DNA of 64,000 nucleotides from Deltaproteobacteria bacterium (lineage in GTDB: Bacteria > JADJOY01). Location of the stretch: contig JADJOY010000042.1 of the NCBI GenBank assembly GCA_016713535.1, positions 1 to 64,000 of the forward strand. Direction: 5' to 3'. Position numbers and translations under genes: made by a program. Numbering within the stretch: position 1 is the stretch's first letter; the number at the start of each line of letters is the position of its first letter. The notes beneath the pieces were generated by a model, which was given only the letters and a program-made list of their open reading frames with translations, had not been told where the DNA came from and did not search any database. This document shows, in pieces, positions 24,653-33,640 of this stretch.

Positions 24653-25477
24653 ATGAAAGTACACCATCTCAACTGCGCGACGCTCTGCCCGCCCGCTCCC
24701 GGACCGCTCCTGAATCCGGAGCGGAAGATGGTGTGCCACTGCTTGCTGGTCGAGACTCGCGATGGTCTGGTCCTGATCGATACGGGCCTCGGGCTCGACG
24801 ACGTGGCGCGACCTCGAGCGCGACTCGGAGGGACCTTCGTCCTGCTGGTGGGGCCGAAGCTCGACGCGGCCGAGACCGCCGCACGTCAGGTGGAGGCCCT
24901 CGGCTTCCAGCGCAAGGACGTGCGCCACATCGTGCCGACCCACCTCGACCTCGACCACGCCGGGGGCTTGAGCGACTTCCCGGACGCCGAGGTCCACGTC
25001 CACGACCCGGAGATCACCGCCGCGCTGAAGCCGCTCACGCGCCTTGAGCGGGAGCGCTACCGCGCCGCGCAGTGGGCGCACGGCCCGCGCTGGGACCGGC
25101 GCAAGCTCGAAGGGGACCACTGGTTCGGCTTCGAGGCGGTGCGGGCGGTTCCAGGGCTCGGCGACGAGGTACTGATCGTACCGACGGCGGGTCACACCCG
25201 CGGTCACGCGGCCATCGCCGTGCGCACCGGCGACACGTGGCTTCTCCACTGCGGCGATGCCTACTTCTACCGCGGCGAGATGGACCCCGACCGGCGACGC
25301 GTCACGCCACTCCTCGACATCTTCCAGCGCATCGTCCAGGTCGAGGGTGAAGCGCGCGTGCGCAACCAGGAACGGCTGCGGATCCTGGCGCGCGAGCACG
25401 CCGCCCAGGTGCGGGTGATGTGCGCACACGACCCGCTCGAATTCGAGCGCTTCGCGCACGGCGCCGCGCCTCGCTGA
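24653..25477 (+). CDS. Metallo-beta-lactamase-fold hydrolase (lactonase-like)
   Basis: A 274-residue metallo-beta-lactamase-fold enzyme. The metal motif is THLDLDHAGGL near residue 97, a variant of HxHxDH in which the second His is Asp. GHTRGHAAIAV supplies the next His and LLHCGDAYFYRG the bridging Asp. The family includes AHL lactonases and related hydrolases. ATG 24653 is used because GGGGG precedes it; a GTG at 24626 overlapping dapL is also in frame. It is probably co-transcribed with dapL, although no functional link is apparent. It ends 9 bases before the convergent kinase-like gene. The substrate is unknown. Confidence 0.8.
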   Translation: MKVHHLNCATLCPPAPGPLLNPERKMVCHCLLVETRDGLVLIDTGLGLDDVARPRARLGGTFVLLVGPKLDAAETAARQVEALGFQRKDVRHIVPTHLDLDHAGGLSDFPDAEVHVHDPEITAALKPLTRLERERYRAAQWAHGPRWDRRKLEGDHWFGFEAVRAVPGLGDEVLIVPTAGHTRGHAAIAVRTGDTWLLHCGDAYFYRGEMDPDRRRVTPLLDIFQRIVQVEGEARVRNQERLRILAREHAAQVRVMCAHDPLEFERFAHGAAPR

Positions 25478-25486
25478 ATCGCGGGC

Positions 25487-28015
25487 TCAGCGCGCGGGCT
25501 TCGAGGCGGCGCCGTCGCCGGGGAGCCGCTCACCGTCCGCAGCGTCGGACGCCGGCCGCTGCGAGGGTTCCCGCCCATCTTCCCGTACCGCGGTGGGCAG
25601 CGTCGGTGCGCCGGGTGTCGAGGCGAGCACCGGGAAATACGCCGGCGCCTCCATCTGGAACTCGGCCGAGTCGCGGAAGAACCGCTCTTCCTGGAGAATG
25701 CGGGCCGGCCGGGTGCGCGGCCAGTGGAACACCTGGCTCTGCGAGATCACGTAGGTACCCCATTCCTGGCGGTACGTCGTGCGAGCCTCGAAGACCGTGC
25801 CGCCAAAGGGCGTGCGCCGCACCTGCCGCACCAGCAGGTCGCCACGCTCGATACGCATCAGCAGCAGGTGCGCGGACTGGTCGTTGTTGTGACAGTAGAG
25901 GCTCTTCCGTCGCAGGCGCCGCCCCGGCTCGCTGGTGTCGACGAAATCGCCCGTGCCGAGGCGCTGCCACGCGCCGCACAGCTTGCGGCGGATGCCGGCC
26001 AGATCGAGGGGCAGGTAGAGCGGGGGTGCCACCAGGCCGGTACGTGCCTCGATCTCGTCGCGGCGAACCGGTCCGCTCTCGTGGCGGAAGTAATGGACGC
26101 CGCCGATGTACGCCATCTTGAGGCCGTACGACTGCTGCATCCGCAGGTGGGTCAACGTGCTCCGCGTGCTCGAGAGCAGCAGCGAGTCGTGAGACGCGAG
26201 CAGCGGCACCGGGCCCCAGAACACCTTGATGCCGAGCGAATGGGCCTGGAACGGGTCGCCGCTGATCTGGATCGGCGCCGCACGCGGGGTACCGTCCTGG
26301 AACGAGTAGTGGATCGAGACCAGGCCGCCTTCCTTGAGCGCCACCTGGTGAGCCGGCTGCAGTACCGACATCTCGCCCTCCCCGGCGAGTCGGCCGGGAT
26401 TGATGCCGAGGTGGTGGAGCAGGCGCGCCAGAATGCCCTTCACGATCGCCTCGGCGAGCGCGCCGACACCGCGCAACGAGAACGTGCGCGCGCCACTCGG
26501 CGAGCGACCGACGATCGACGGGATGAGGAGCAGGGAGCTCTCACCGCCGAAGCTGGTCGGCGTCGTGGTCGGCAGCGAGCCGACCCCACCGAGGAAGGTG
26601 CGGTTCGAGAACAGCCCCTCCGCGAGCCCCCCTTCGGTGACGGATGTCGACCGGCCCCACGGATCGAACGCCTCGACCCGCAGCTTGGTGGTGCCGAAGA
26701 TGCCTTCCTCGAAGACCACCTTCGGGATCCGCGCCAGGTAGCCGGTGAGGGTCTTCGTCTTCTTGACCAGGTCGCCCGAGAAGAAGCCGGCCGAGCCGGG
26801 GCCACCGACGGCGTGGCTGCCGATCCGCTGCCAGCGCCCGTCGATCCGCGCGATCGAGATCCGCGCCGGGACGATCGTGGCTTGCTTCGTGAAGTAGTCG
26901 ATGAACCGGGTTCGGGCGCGCTTCGAGAACGGCGTGACCAGCACCCGCGTGATGGGGTTGGACCGCATGGGCTGCGCGAAGAGCCCGAACATCAGCCCCG
27001 GGACGCCGGCGAACACCGCGTTGTCGGCGGCGGTCCCGGCTGGGTAGGGCACGATCGAGCGGATCCACGGATAGAGCCCGCGGAAGGTCTCCGCCTGCGA
27101 CGCCTCGGCGAGCCCGCCGAGGTCGAGGTAGGGCGCCTGAAGCGTGACCTTGGTGGGAAAGAGCGCGGCGAGGACCGCGAGACGCAAGAGCGGATCGTTG
27201 GGCTTGCGGCGGGTCTTGCGGGCGATCCGCTTGGCGCTCGCGCCACGCCGGATCAACAGATCGATCTGTCCCCGCAGGACCCAGCACGCCTTCACGTTGG
27301 GGTCGGTCGGCGCGACCGCGGGCAACGGATCGTCGAGACCGAAGCTGCGCCGAAGGTCTTCCGGGATGCGCCCCAAGTCCTGCTGGGTGATGCCGGACAC
27401 CTGGATCGACCCGGGACGCTCGCGCACCCGGTCCGGGTAGAAGGCGTAGAAGGCCGCGAGCAGGAAGTGGTGGTCGAGGGTGCCGTCCCCACCCACCACG
27501 ATCACGTCCAGAGGTGCCGGCTGGGCGGCGAGTTCGAGGAGCTTGTCGCGGATGCGGCGGGTGCTCGACAGGTGGTCGGCGTGGGTCTCGACCACGTGGA
27601 TCGCGAACCCGCGCTCGGCCAGACCCTCGAAGAGACCGTCCGGCAAACGCGCGCGTTTCGCCGGATGCAGCACCACGAGGGTGTTTCCCGGGCTCCGGTC
27701 CTGGTGAATCCCCGCAATGATGTAATGCTCGAGCTGGTCGGCCGGAAGAGCCGAAATCACTCGAGAAGGAGTCGGAAGATCGACGAGAGTGGGGCGCCCC
27801 GGAAGCACCGCCTCGGGGGCGACCGGCGGGACCGGCTCGGCGCTCGAACGGGGGGGCGGCGGCTCGGCCGCGTCTTCGTCGATCGGTGCCTGACGGGGAA
27901 GGACCGCCTCGCCCGGAGTCGACGTGCTGGTCTCGGCCGGCGACGCGTGGTACCCGTCGTCCGGCTCGCCGGACCACCAGCCCGGTGGATCGCCGATCTC
28001 GTGGTCGAAAGGCAT
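25487..28015 (-). CDS. Large diacylglycerol kinase catalytic-domain protein
   Basis: An 842-residue protein. Residues 1-110 are Pro/Glu-rich and probably disordered. A lipid-kinase fold starts with NTLVVLHPAKRARLPDGLFE, and the nucleotide loop VIVVGGDGTLDHHF places GGDGT at 175-179. The second conserved loop, normally GTGND about 25-30 residues later, appears here as YPAGTAADNAVFAGVPG near 325, so about 145 residues are inserted between the two. The following strand region (PKVVFEEGIFGTTKLRVEAF then FLGGVGSLP) fits the C-terminal beta domain of DgkB/sphingosine-kinase folds. The last 300 residues match nothing I recognise. It converges on the metallo-hydrolase and diverges from DUF99. Phosphorylation of a lipid is plausible but unproven. 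Confidence 0.65.
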   Translation of the reverse strand: MPFDHEIGDPPGWWSGEPDDGYHASPAETSTSTPGEAVLPRQAPIDEDAAEPPPPRSSAEPVPPVAPEAVLPGRPTLVDLPTPSRVISALPADQLEHYIIAGIHQDRSPGNTLVVLHPAKRARLPDGLFEGLAERGFAIHVVETHADHLSSTRRIRDKLLELAAQPAPLDVIVVGGDGTLDHHFLLAAFYAFYPDRVRERPGSIQVSGITQQDLGRIPEDLRRSFGLDDPLPAVAPTDPNVKACWVLRGQIDLLIRRGASAKRIARKTRRKPNDPLLRLAVLAALFPTKVTLQAPYLDLGGLAEASQAETFRGLYPWIRSIVPYPAGTAADNAVFAGVPGLMFGLFAQPMRSNPITRVLVTPFSKRARTRFIDYFTKQATIVPARISIARIDGRWQRIGSHAVGGPGSAGFFSGDLVKKTKTLTGYLARIPKVVFEEGIFGTTKLRVEAFDPWGRSTSVTEGGLAEGLFSNRTFLGGVGSLPTTTPTSFGGESSLLLIPSIVGRSPSGARTFSLRGVGALAEAIVKGILARLLHHLGINPGRLAGEGEMSVLQPAHQVALKEGGLVSIHYSFQDGTPRAAPIQISGDPFQAHSLGIKVFWGPVPLLASHDSLLLSSTRSTLTHLRMQQSYGLKMAYIGGVHYFRHESGPVRRDEIEARTGLVAPPLYLPLDLAGIRRKLCGAWQRLGTGDFVDTSEPGRRLRRKSLYCHNNDQSAHLLLMRIERGDLLVRQVRRTPFGGTVFEARTTYRQEWGTYVISQSQVFHWPRTRPARILQEERFFRDSAEFQMEAPAYFPVLASTPGAPTLPTAVREDGREPSQRPASDAADGERLPGDGAASKPAR

Positions 28016-28133
28016 GGTCGTGGGTGAACGAGAGACCGGCGCGGTGGCGGGACCCGGCCAGCCTACGCGGCCTTCTGTGTGGTCGGTAACGGGGGCGAAG
28101 TCAAGTCGCGCCCGCGGCAGGTACGCCGAACGG

Positions 28134-28691
28134 GTGCCGTCGCACGTCGTCGGAATCGACGACGGACCATTCGAGCGAGGAACCCGCGGCAAGGTGCTGG
28201 TGGTGGGGACCGTCTACGCGGGGCTCCGGCTCGACGGCGTGATCTCGACCACGGTCCGCCGGGACGGCGACGAGGCGACCCGCGCGATCGCCGAGATGGT
28301 CCGCGGGTCGCGGTTCGCGCCCCAGGTTCAGCTCGTGATGTTGCAGGGAATCACCGTCGCCGGATTCAACGTGATCGACGTGGCGGCGTTGCACGCCGAG
28401 CTCGCGGTGCCGGTCCTGGTGGTCGCGCGGCGCGCCCCGGACCTCACGGCGATCGGAGCCGCGCTGCGCGCCAGGGTGCGTGGAGGAGGCGCGAAATGGG
28501 CCCGGATCCAGGCGGCGGGGCCGATGGAACCGGTCGGGAGCGTGTGGATCCAGCGGGTGGGCATCTCCCTTGCCGCGAGCGCCCGGTTGATCGAGGATCT
28601 CGCGGCCCACGGGCACCTCCCCGAGCCCCTGCGTGTGGCGCACCTCGTGGCCGGCGCCCTCGTCCGCGGTCAGAGCCGTGGCTCGGCCTGA
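28134..28691 (+). CDS. DUF99 family protein (UPF0215, endonuclease V-like fold)
   Basis: A 185-residue match to DUF99, a family best known from archaea and related in fold to endonuclease V. It opens with VVGIDDGPFERG; then comes VLVVGTVYAGLRLDGVISTT with DGDEATRAIAEMV, and the core LVMLQGITVAGFNVIDVAAL followed by PVLVVARRAPD. These are the conserved blocks of the family in the right order and spacing. GTG 28134 gives the normal family length; longer in-frame starts exist but only add unrelated residues. The gene diverges from the diacylglycerol-kinase-like gene across 118 bases. The biochemical activity of the family is not established, so a nucleic-acid role is inference from fold. Confidence 0.8.
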   Translation: MPSHVVGIDDGPFERGTRGKVLVVGTVYAGLRLDGVISTTVRRDGDEATRAIAEMVRGSRFAPQVQLVMLQGITVAGFNVIDVAALHAELAVPVLVVARRAPDLTAIGAALRARVRGGGAKWARIQAAGPMEPVGSVWIQRVGISLAASARLIEDLAAHGHLPEPLRVAHLVAGALVRGQSRGSA

Positions 28692-28705
28692 GGACACGGG
28701 GCGAT

Positions 28706-28733
28706 GGTCCCGACCCGGGGGCCCAGCGGGACC
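28706..28733. terminator. Bidirectional hairpin between convergent genes
   Basis: GGTCCCG (28706-28712) and CGGGACC (28727-28733) form a perfect 7-bp stem around a 14-base GC-rich loop. It lies in the 51-base gap between the convergent DUF99 and HTH genes. There is no T-run, as is common in GC-rich genomes, so termination is inferred from position. Confidence 0.4.
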
Positions 28734-28742
28734 TGCGGGAGC

Positions 28743-29167
28743 TCAGGCGCCTTTGAAGTACTTGTTGAAGGTCGGCATGCTAACGCCCAGGATTTTCGCC
28801 GCCTTCGTCTTGACGCCGCTCGCCTTCTTCAAGGCCTCCTGGAGCTGCTCGGCCGTCAGGTTGAGCTTGCGACCTCGCCCACCGCGCGACTTGCTCTGGC
28901 CCCGGAGGTCTTTCGCCGCCCACCCTTGGCGGAGCTGGAAGCTGGCCGAGAGGGGGTCGTCGGGGGACCGAGGCGGAGGACCTGGGCGAGCGGGGCGAGG
29001 AGGCGCTCGGCCTCCTCGAGGCGGCGCTGAACCGCGACGTCGAACACTCCACCGAGGTCGTGACCGAGTCCCGCCGCGAGCTTGCGCGCGTTCTTCACCA
29101 GGCGCTTGAGATCACGCTCGACCTGATTCAGGGTGCGGAGGGATTGCTTGAAGTCGTCCCGGTTCAT
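28743..29167 (-). CDS. Small DNA-binding protein with C-terminal Fis-type helix-turn-helix (one frameshift as read)
   Basis: Joining two frames gives a protein of about 141 residues. The N-terminal half (FKQSLRTLNQVERDLKRLVK, then VQRRLEEAERLLAPLAQVL) is helical and coiled-coil-like. The linker carries KGGRRKTS then SRGGRGRK, basic and AT-hook-like. The end LTAEQLQEALKKASGVKTKA, KILGVSMPTFNKYFKGA is a Fis/NtrC-type HTH, with AAKILGVSMPTFNKYF as the helix-turn-helix. The break is near 28897, where CTCC-GGGG needs one more base. Without the correction the reading ends early and the HTH is lost. A dimeric nucleoid or regulatory protein is likely; targets are unknown. Confidence 0.7.
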
Positions 29168-29254
29168 CGTCGTTCCTCCTCGGCAAGTGGGCCAGGAGGC
29201 CGTGTTATGGCAGGGTCACGACGCGCTTCGCAAGACGACGCGGGGAGTCGAACG

Positions 29255-29953
29255 ATGAACATCGCGGGACTGGGAGCGCGTATCCGGCAGGTCGCCCTGA
29301 CCAGCGCGGACGGTACCTCGCAGGCGGTCCGGCTCTACGAAGTCGACGACCTCGAGCGCTACGTGGACGTCGGCGCGCTGCTCGGCGAGCGGGATCCGGT
29401 CGACCCACCGTATTGGGCGCTGGTGTGGTCGGGCGCCGAGGCGGTTGCGTGCGCCCTCATGGCCGGGCCGAGCCTGGTCGGCCAGACGGTCCTCGACCTC
29501 GGCGCGGGCCTCGGTCTCGCCGGAGTCGCGGCCGCGCTGCGGGGCGCACGGGTCTGCTTTGCCGATCGCTGCCCGGAGGCCCTCGCGTACGCCGCGGCGA
29601 GCGCCGCCGCGAACGGACTGGTGGGCTGGGACTGCGTGCAGCTCGACTTCACCTCCGATCAGATCGCGCGCCGCTTCGATCGCATTCTCGCCGCCGACGT
29701 CGTCTACGACCGGGCTCACCACGCGGCGCTGGCGAGCTTCCTGGAGCGACACCTCGCCCACGGAGGCTCGATCTGGCTCACCGACCGACTCTACGTGGCG
29801 ACCGACGCATTCTTCGCCGACATGTGCGCTCGAGGCTTCGCCGACGACGTCGAGGACTTGGTCGTCCCCGAGATGGGAGAGACCATGAAGACGCGCCTGC
29901 ATCGACTCACCCGCCAGGTGAGCGTGGGCGCGCCCGCGGCTCAGCCTACGTGA
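29255..29953 (+). CDS. SAM-dependent methyltransferase (METTL21/Methyltransf_16 type)
   Basis: A 232-residue class I methyltransferase. DPVDPPYWALVWSGAEAVA resembles the substrate-side W-P-S-A region of the Methyltransf_16 family. Motif I is VLDLGAGLGLAGVAAALRGA, the acidic end of strand 2 is CFADRCPEALAYA, and the motif IV region FDRILAADVVYDRAHHAALA carries the family's (D/E)-x2-Y-type segment. Members of this group methylate protein lysines or small amines. ATG 29255 has GGGAG eight bases upstream. Its 3' end overlaps the convergent glycosyltransferase gene by 8 bases. The substrate is unknown. Confidence 0.8.
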   Translation: MNIAGLGARIRQVALTSADGTSQAVRLYEVDDLERYVDVGALLGERDPVDPPYWALVWSGAEAVACALMAGPSLVGQTVLDLGAGLGLAGVAAALRGARVCFADRCPEALAYAAASAAANGLVGWDCVQLDFTSDQIARRFDRILAADVVYDRAHHAALASFLERHLAHGGSIWLTDRLYVATDAFFADMCARGFADDVEDLVVPEMGETMKTRLHRLTRQVSVGAPAAQPT

Positions 29954-31252
29954 CGGACGTCGTACGCTGGCTGCGCCCGCGGTCGAGCCAGTCGAGAAGC
30001 GCGAAGGTCGCGAGTCCCGCGAAGCTCAGCAGGATCGCTTCCACCTGGAGGCGGTAGCGGAAGTTCACGTGGACGATGGCGGCCTTCGCGAAGAAGGCGG
30101 CCAGTAGCCAGAGGTACAGGCCGATCGGCAGGCGCTTCCTGATGGCGACCAGAACACCCGCCACGAAGGCCGAGAGCACGAAGCCGTACCACACCCGCGA
30201 GACCCACACGAAGCTCGGCTTCCAGAACGAGAACGCCGGGCTCAACGCGAAGAACCGAGCCCACTTGAGGGCGACGTAGGTGGGCATGTCGGCCCGGTTT
30301 TCCCACCAGAACTGACGCACCAGCTCCTTGCAGCGGCGATCGATGTCGATCTCGCTCGTGAGGCCCGCGAAACGCTCGTCGCGAGCCAGGTCCGGCCCCT
30401 CCAGGTAGGCGCCGTAGTCGTTGGCCTCGGGGTGGCCCGGCCACGGATACCAGAATCCCTTGATCCCCGAGTTGTGCATGCTCTCGAGGTTGTTGGTCTG
30501 CCAGAGGATGTATCCCGCTTCGGTGGTCAGGGGGACGAAGTGCCCCGTGACCCGGTAGTTGCGGATCTGCCAGGGCGCGAGCAAGAGCTCCACGGTGAGG
30601 CCTGCCGTGATCGCGACCGTCAGCCAGCGCTTCCACGGCCGGATGCGGAACGCGAGCCAGGCGACGATCGCCGGACCGAGGGTGATGGCGTCCGGCCGGA
30701 AGTAGACCGTCAGCGCGCACAGCCCGCCGAGCACCACGGCGCGCCGGACGTCCAGGCGATCGGCCCGGCTCGCCGCGTAATACACCGTCCACGTGCTGAG
30801 CGCGATCGTGAGCGACTCCGCCCACAGCCGCCAGTCGTAGAACACCAGGAACGGGTCGAGGATCGCCAGCACCGCCGCCACCAATGCGGCGCCCGGGCCG
30901 AGCAGACATCGCGTGAGCAGATGGATCGCGACCGGCGTCGTCGAGCCGATCGCCGCCTGCACGGCGCGGGGAGCGAACAGCGTCGAGCCGGTGAGGCTCT
31001 GGATCGACGCGATCAGCATCGGGTAGCCCGGCATCCGATGCGCGGTCGGCTTCTCCGCGGTCATGCCGAGGATGCCGTTCTCGCGCACGCCGCGCGCGAG
31101 CTCCGTGTAGACGACCTCGTCGCCGAGCGGGGCGGCGCGTGGCGCGAGGATCAGAAGCCGAGGACGGCACGGACGCCGAGCGCGGCGAGCCAGATCGCCC
31201 ACGGCAACCGCCGGTGCTCACTCAGGCGGCGGAGCAGGGAGGTGATTCGCAT
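29946..31252 (-). CDS. GT39-type membrane glycosyltransferase (N-terminal frameshift as read)
   Basis: A polytopic membrane protein of about 435 residues. From ATG 31252 the N-terminus reads MRITSLLRRLSEHRRLP then WAIWLAALGVRAVLGF and hits a TGA. One missing C near 31160 joins this to LILAPRAAPLGDEVVYTELA, completing the first transmembrane helix and the periplasmic D-E catalytic motif of GT39/PMT-like enzymes. Later parts include ILDPFLVFYDWRLWAESL, TVYFRPDAITLGP and a periplasmic loop around GYILWQTNNLESMHN. It follows the lipase gene by 24 bases on the same strand, so they may be co-transcribed. It probably transfers a sugar from a polyprenyl phosphate carrier; the acceptor is unknown. Confidence 0.72.
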
Positions 31253-31276
31253 CGGTGGCGGCTTCGAGCGAGCGGC

Positions 31277-33517
31277 TCAGTACGGCTCGGGCTCGGCGGC
31301 GACCTCGATCTCGGCGAGGCCAGCTCGGATGGACCGGACGAAACGCAGGACGCTCCCTTGGGTTTCCTCGAGCGGCTGAGCGACGGCGACGGGCTGCGTG
31401 AGTCGCGGAAAAGGATCCGAACCCGGGAACGGGAACCCTGGCTGGTACGACATCCGGCCTGCCTGGTTCTCGAGATTAGCACCGTGGGACGCGGGATTCT
31501 GCTGAACCAGCGCAGCGGTCGCGGTGCGCCCGTCGACCTGGCGATTGCCGCGTACCACGCTCGGAACGGCAGCCAGCCCGGGAACCGCCCGGGCGAACGG
31601 GCTGGCCTGGTCGAGACCGATCGCCCGCGCGAGCGCCTCGTTCGAGACGTTCGGCACGACCTCGTCCCCCATCGCCTCGATCAGCATCACGCTCTTGGGC
31701 GAGTTGCGCTCGAAGCCGCTCACCGTGAGCGGCTCGTTCACCAGGTGGGGCGCGAACGCGAGGGAGTCGCCAGCCTCGACGATGGTCTGCGCGACGTTGA
31801 CGAATGGCATCCAGCGATCGGGATAGCCCTTCGTCAGGTCGAGACCGAACAGAGTCGCGATCAATGGGATGTTCTCGCCACCCTCGACCGGTGAGTTCAC
31901 GAGGAGATAGTTCGCGAGACCACCGCCACCGACGTTGAGGATCGCCCCCTCGACATACGGATCGACCGCGGCGAACAGCGCGCTCATGATGGCACCGAGG
32001 CTGTTGCCGACCACGGTCAGGTGGCTCGGGTCGAGTCGGGGGGACCCCGGCGCGATCGACAGATCGAGAGCCGGATTGCGAATCAACCGCACAAGCTCGA
32101 GGAGATCGACGGCGCTCTGGCGGAAGTTGTCGCGGATCGCGAGTAGATCGAGGAAGCCCTCGAAGAAGCCGACGGGCACCTGACTGCCGTCGACCTCGGC
32201 GAAGCCGTCTGGCCCGGGAGCGCCGGTGAAGTTGTGGATCGCGTCGGTCGTCTGGTAGCGAAGACCGTGGGCGACGGCGTCGATGCCCACGGTCGCGTAC
32301 CCCTCGGCTGCGAAGGTGTTCGCGAGCCCGAACATGGACTCGCGAGAGCCCCCGAGCCCGTGCTGGTAGATGACGACCGGGTAGCCGCTCGGCGGCGCTG
32401 GCGAGCGGGGCAAGACCACCGTCACGGGGACGCGATCCTGGCGCTGACGCACGGGCTCGCCGTCGACGTCGACGAAGCGGTCGTCGTCGAACCTGGCCAG
32501 CACCACGCGCTCGGCCAGCCCTCGCGCGGGCGACTTGTACCAATCGCTGAGGAACGACGCGCTCACGACGGCGCCGATCGCGTCGTGGACCACGCCGCCA
32601 GGATTGTCCAGGCCGGCGCGAGGCGTCTCAGGCACTCCCAGGAGCTCGTCGAGCGCCTCGGGGGTCGAAAAGACGTGCGTGTAGAGCGGATCGGACGTGT
32701 CGAGGACCGGAGCCGGCCGGCGTTCGAGCTGGGCGCGCACGGCGGTGAGGTCACGCGCGGTGCGCTGGGTCGTGAAGACGGTGAGGCACGCGAGGTCGTC
32801 GATCGAGAGCCCGGTCTCGTCGAGAACCGTCGTCACGGCGTCCTCGTACCGCGACTGGATCCGATCGAGCGTGGTGTTCTTCGGATCGCGACGCTTGTCG
32901 ACCGCGGTCAGGAAGTCGGGCGAAGGGGCGACCGGTCCCATCGCACCGGTCTCCGGATGCGTCCCGCGAACGGCCCGGGTCACGACGGCGGCGTAGCGGG
33001 TGCTGGCCCGCAACGGAACTCCCGCCTCCGGTAACAGCGCGAGGGTGCGGGTCGACGGATCCCAGCGCAGCTCGATCGGATGCTTGGGGTGGGGACCGGC
33101 GTCACTCGACGCCTCCATCAAGAACACGCTCGCGCCACTCCCGATCGTGTCCAGGACGGTGGCCGGCAGGCTCGCCGGATCGATGTCTCCGTCGAAGCGG
33201 AAGTAGATCGCGGTGCTGAGGCCGAACCCGTCGAGCTGAGCGAGTCCCTGGCGCAGGACGTCGGAGAGCTGCGGCACGACTGCGTCGAGCCCCGCGACCG
33301 TGAGATGATCGAACCCATCCTCGTCGGGGATCAAGAAGCCGTCGCTGGGGAAGGGGACGTCCGTGAAGTGCAGCTCGTCGCCGTCGGGTCGAACCGCGAA
33401 CAGCGCCGTGGGACCCGGATCGGGCGCGACCGACCCGCCGCTCGAGCCACATGCGCTGGCGAGCGCTGCGGCGAGAACGAGCGGACGAAAGAACCTGACT
33501 TGGGGACTCGGGAGCAC
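31277..33517 (-). CDS. Secreted lipase-like lipoprotein (alpha/beta hydrolase, Pla-1/Cef type)
   Basis: About 746 residues from GTG 33517, which has GAGG five bases upstream and is followed at once by a signal peptide (FFRPLVLAAALASACGSS) ending in a Cys suited to lipidation. The N-terminal domain (VPFPSDGFLIPDED, LDGFGLSTAIYFRFDGDIDP) resembles the N-terminal domain of bacterial virulence-type lipases. The catalytic domain has VVIYQHGLGGSRESMFG (oxyanion region) and LTVVGNSLGAIMSALFA with the GxSxG serine; the acid and His follow later. It diverges from the PEP-synthase-like gene. An outer-membrane or periplasmic esterase or lipase is likely; the substrate is unknown. The frame is open far upstream, but nothing protein-like precedes the signal peptide. 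Confidence 0.75.
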   Translation of the reverse strand: MLPSPQVRFFRPLVLAAALASACGSSGGSVAPDPGPTALFAVRPDGDELHFTDVPFPSDGFLIPDEDGFDHLTVAGLDAVVPQLSDVLRQGLAQLDGFGLSTAIYFRFDGDIDPASLPATVLDTIGSGASVFLMEASSDAGPHPKHPIELRWDPSTRTLALLPEAGVPLRASTRYAAVVTRAVRGTHPETGAMGPVAPSPDFLTAVDKRRDPKNTTLDRIQSRYEDAVTTVLDETGLSIDDLACLTVFTTQRTARDLTAVRAQLERRPAPVLDTSDPLYTHVFSTPEALDELLGVPETPRAGLDNPGGVVHDAIGAVVSASFLSDWYKSPARGLAERVVLARFDDDRFVDVDGEPVRQRQDRVPVTVVLPRSPAPPSGYPVVIYQHGLGGSRESMFGLANTFAAEGYATVGIDAVAHGLRYQTTDAIHNFTGAPGPDGFAEVDGSQVPVGFFEGFLDLLAIRDNFRQSAVDLLELVRLIRNPALDLSIAPGSPRLDPSHLTVVGNSLGAIMSALFAAVDPYVEGAILNVGGGGLANYLLVNSPVEGGENIPLIATLFGLDLTKGYPDRWMPFVNVAQTIVEAGDSLAFAPHLVNEPLTVSGFERNSPKSVMLIEAMGDEVVPNVSNEALARAIGLDQASPFARAVPGLAAVPSVVRGNRQVDGRTATAALVQQNPASHGANLENQAGRMSYQPGFPFPGSDPFPRLTQPVAVAQPLEETQGSVLRFVRSIRAGLAEIEVAAEPEPY

Positions 33518-33640
33518 GGTAACCTCGAGGAAGAGCTCACGACGTTCGAGCGATTCTACAGAAGATCCCGGCTCTTCGGCTTGCAGCAGTGCAACACGGT
33601 CGGTAACTTTCGGCCCTTTTCGCTCCGGGGGCACCCCAAC

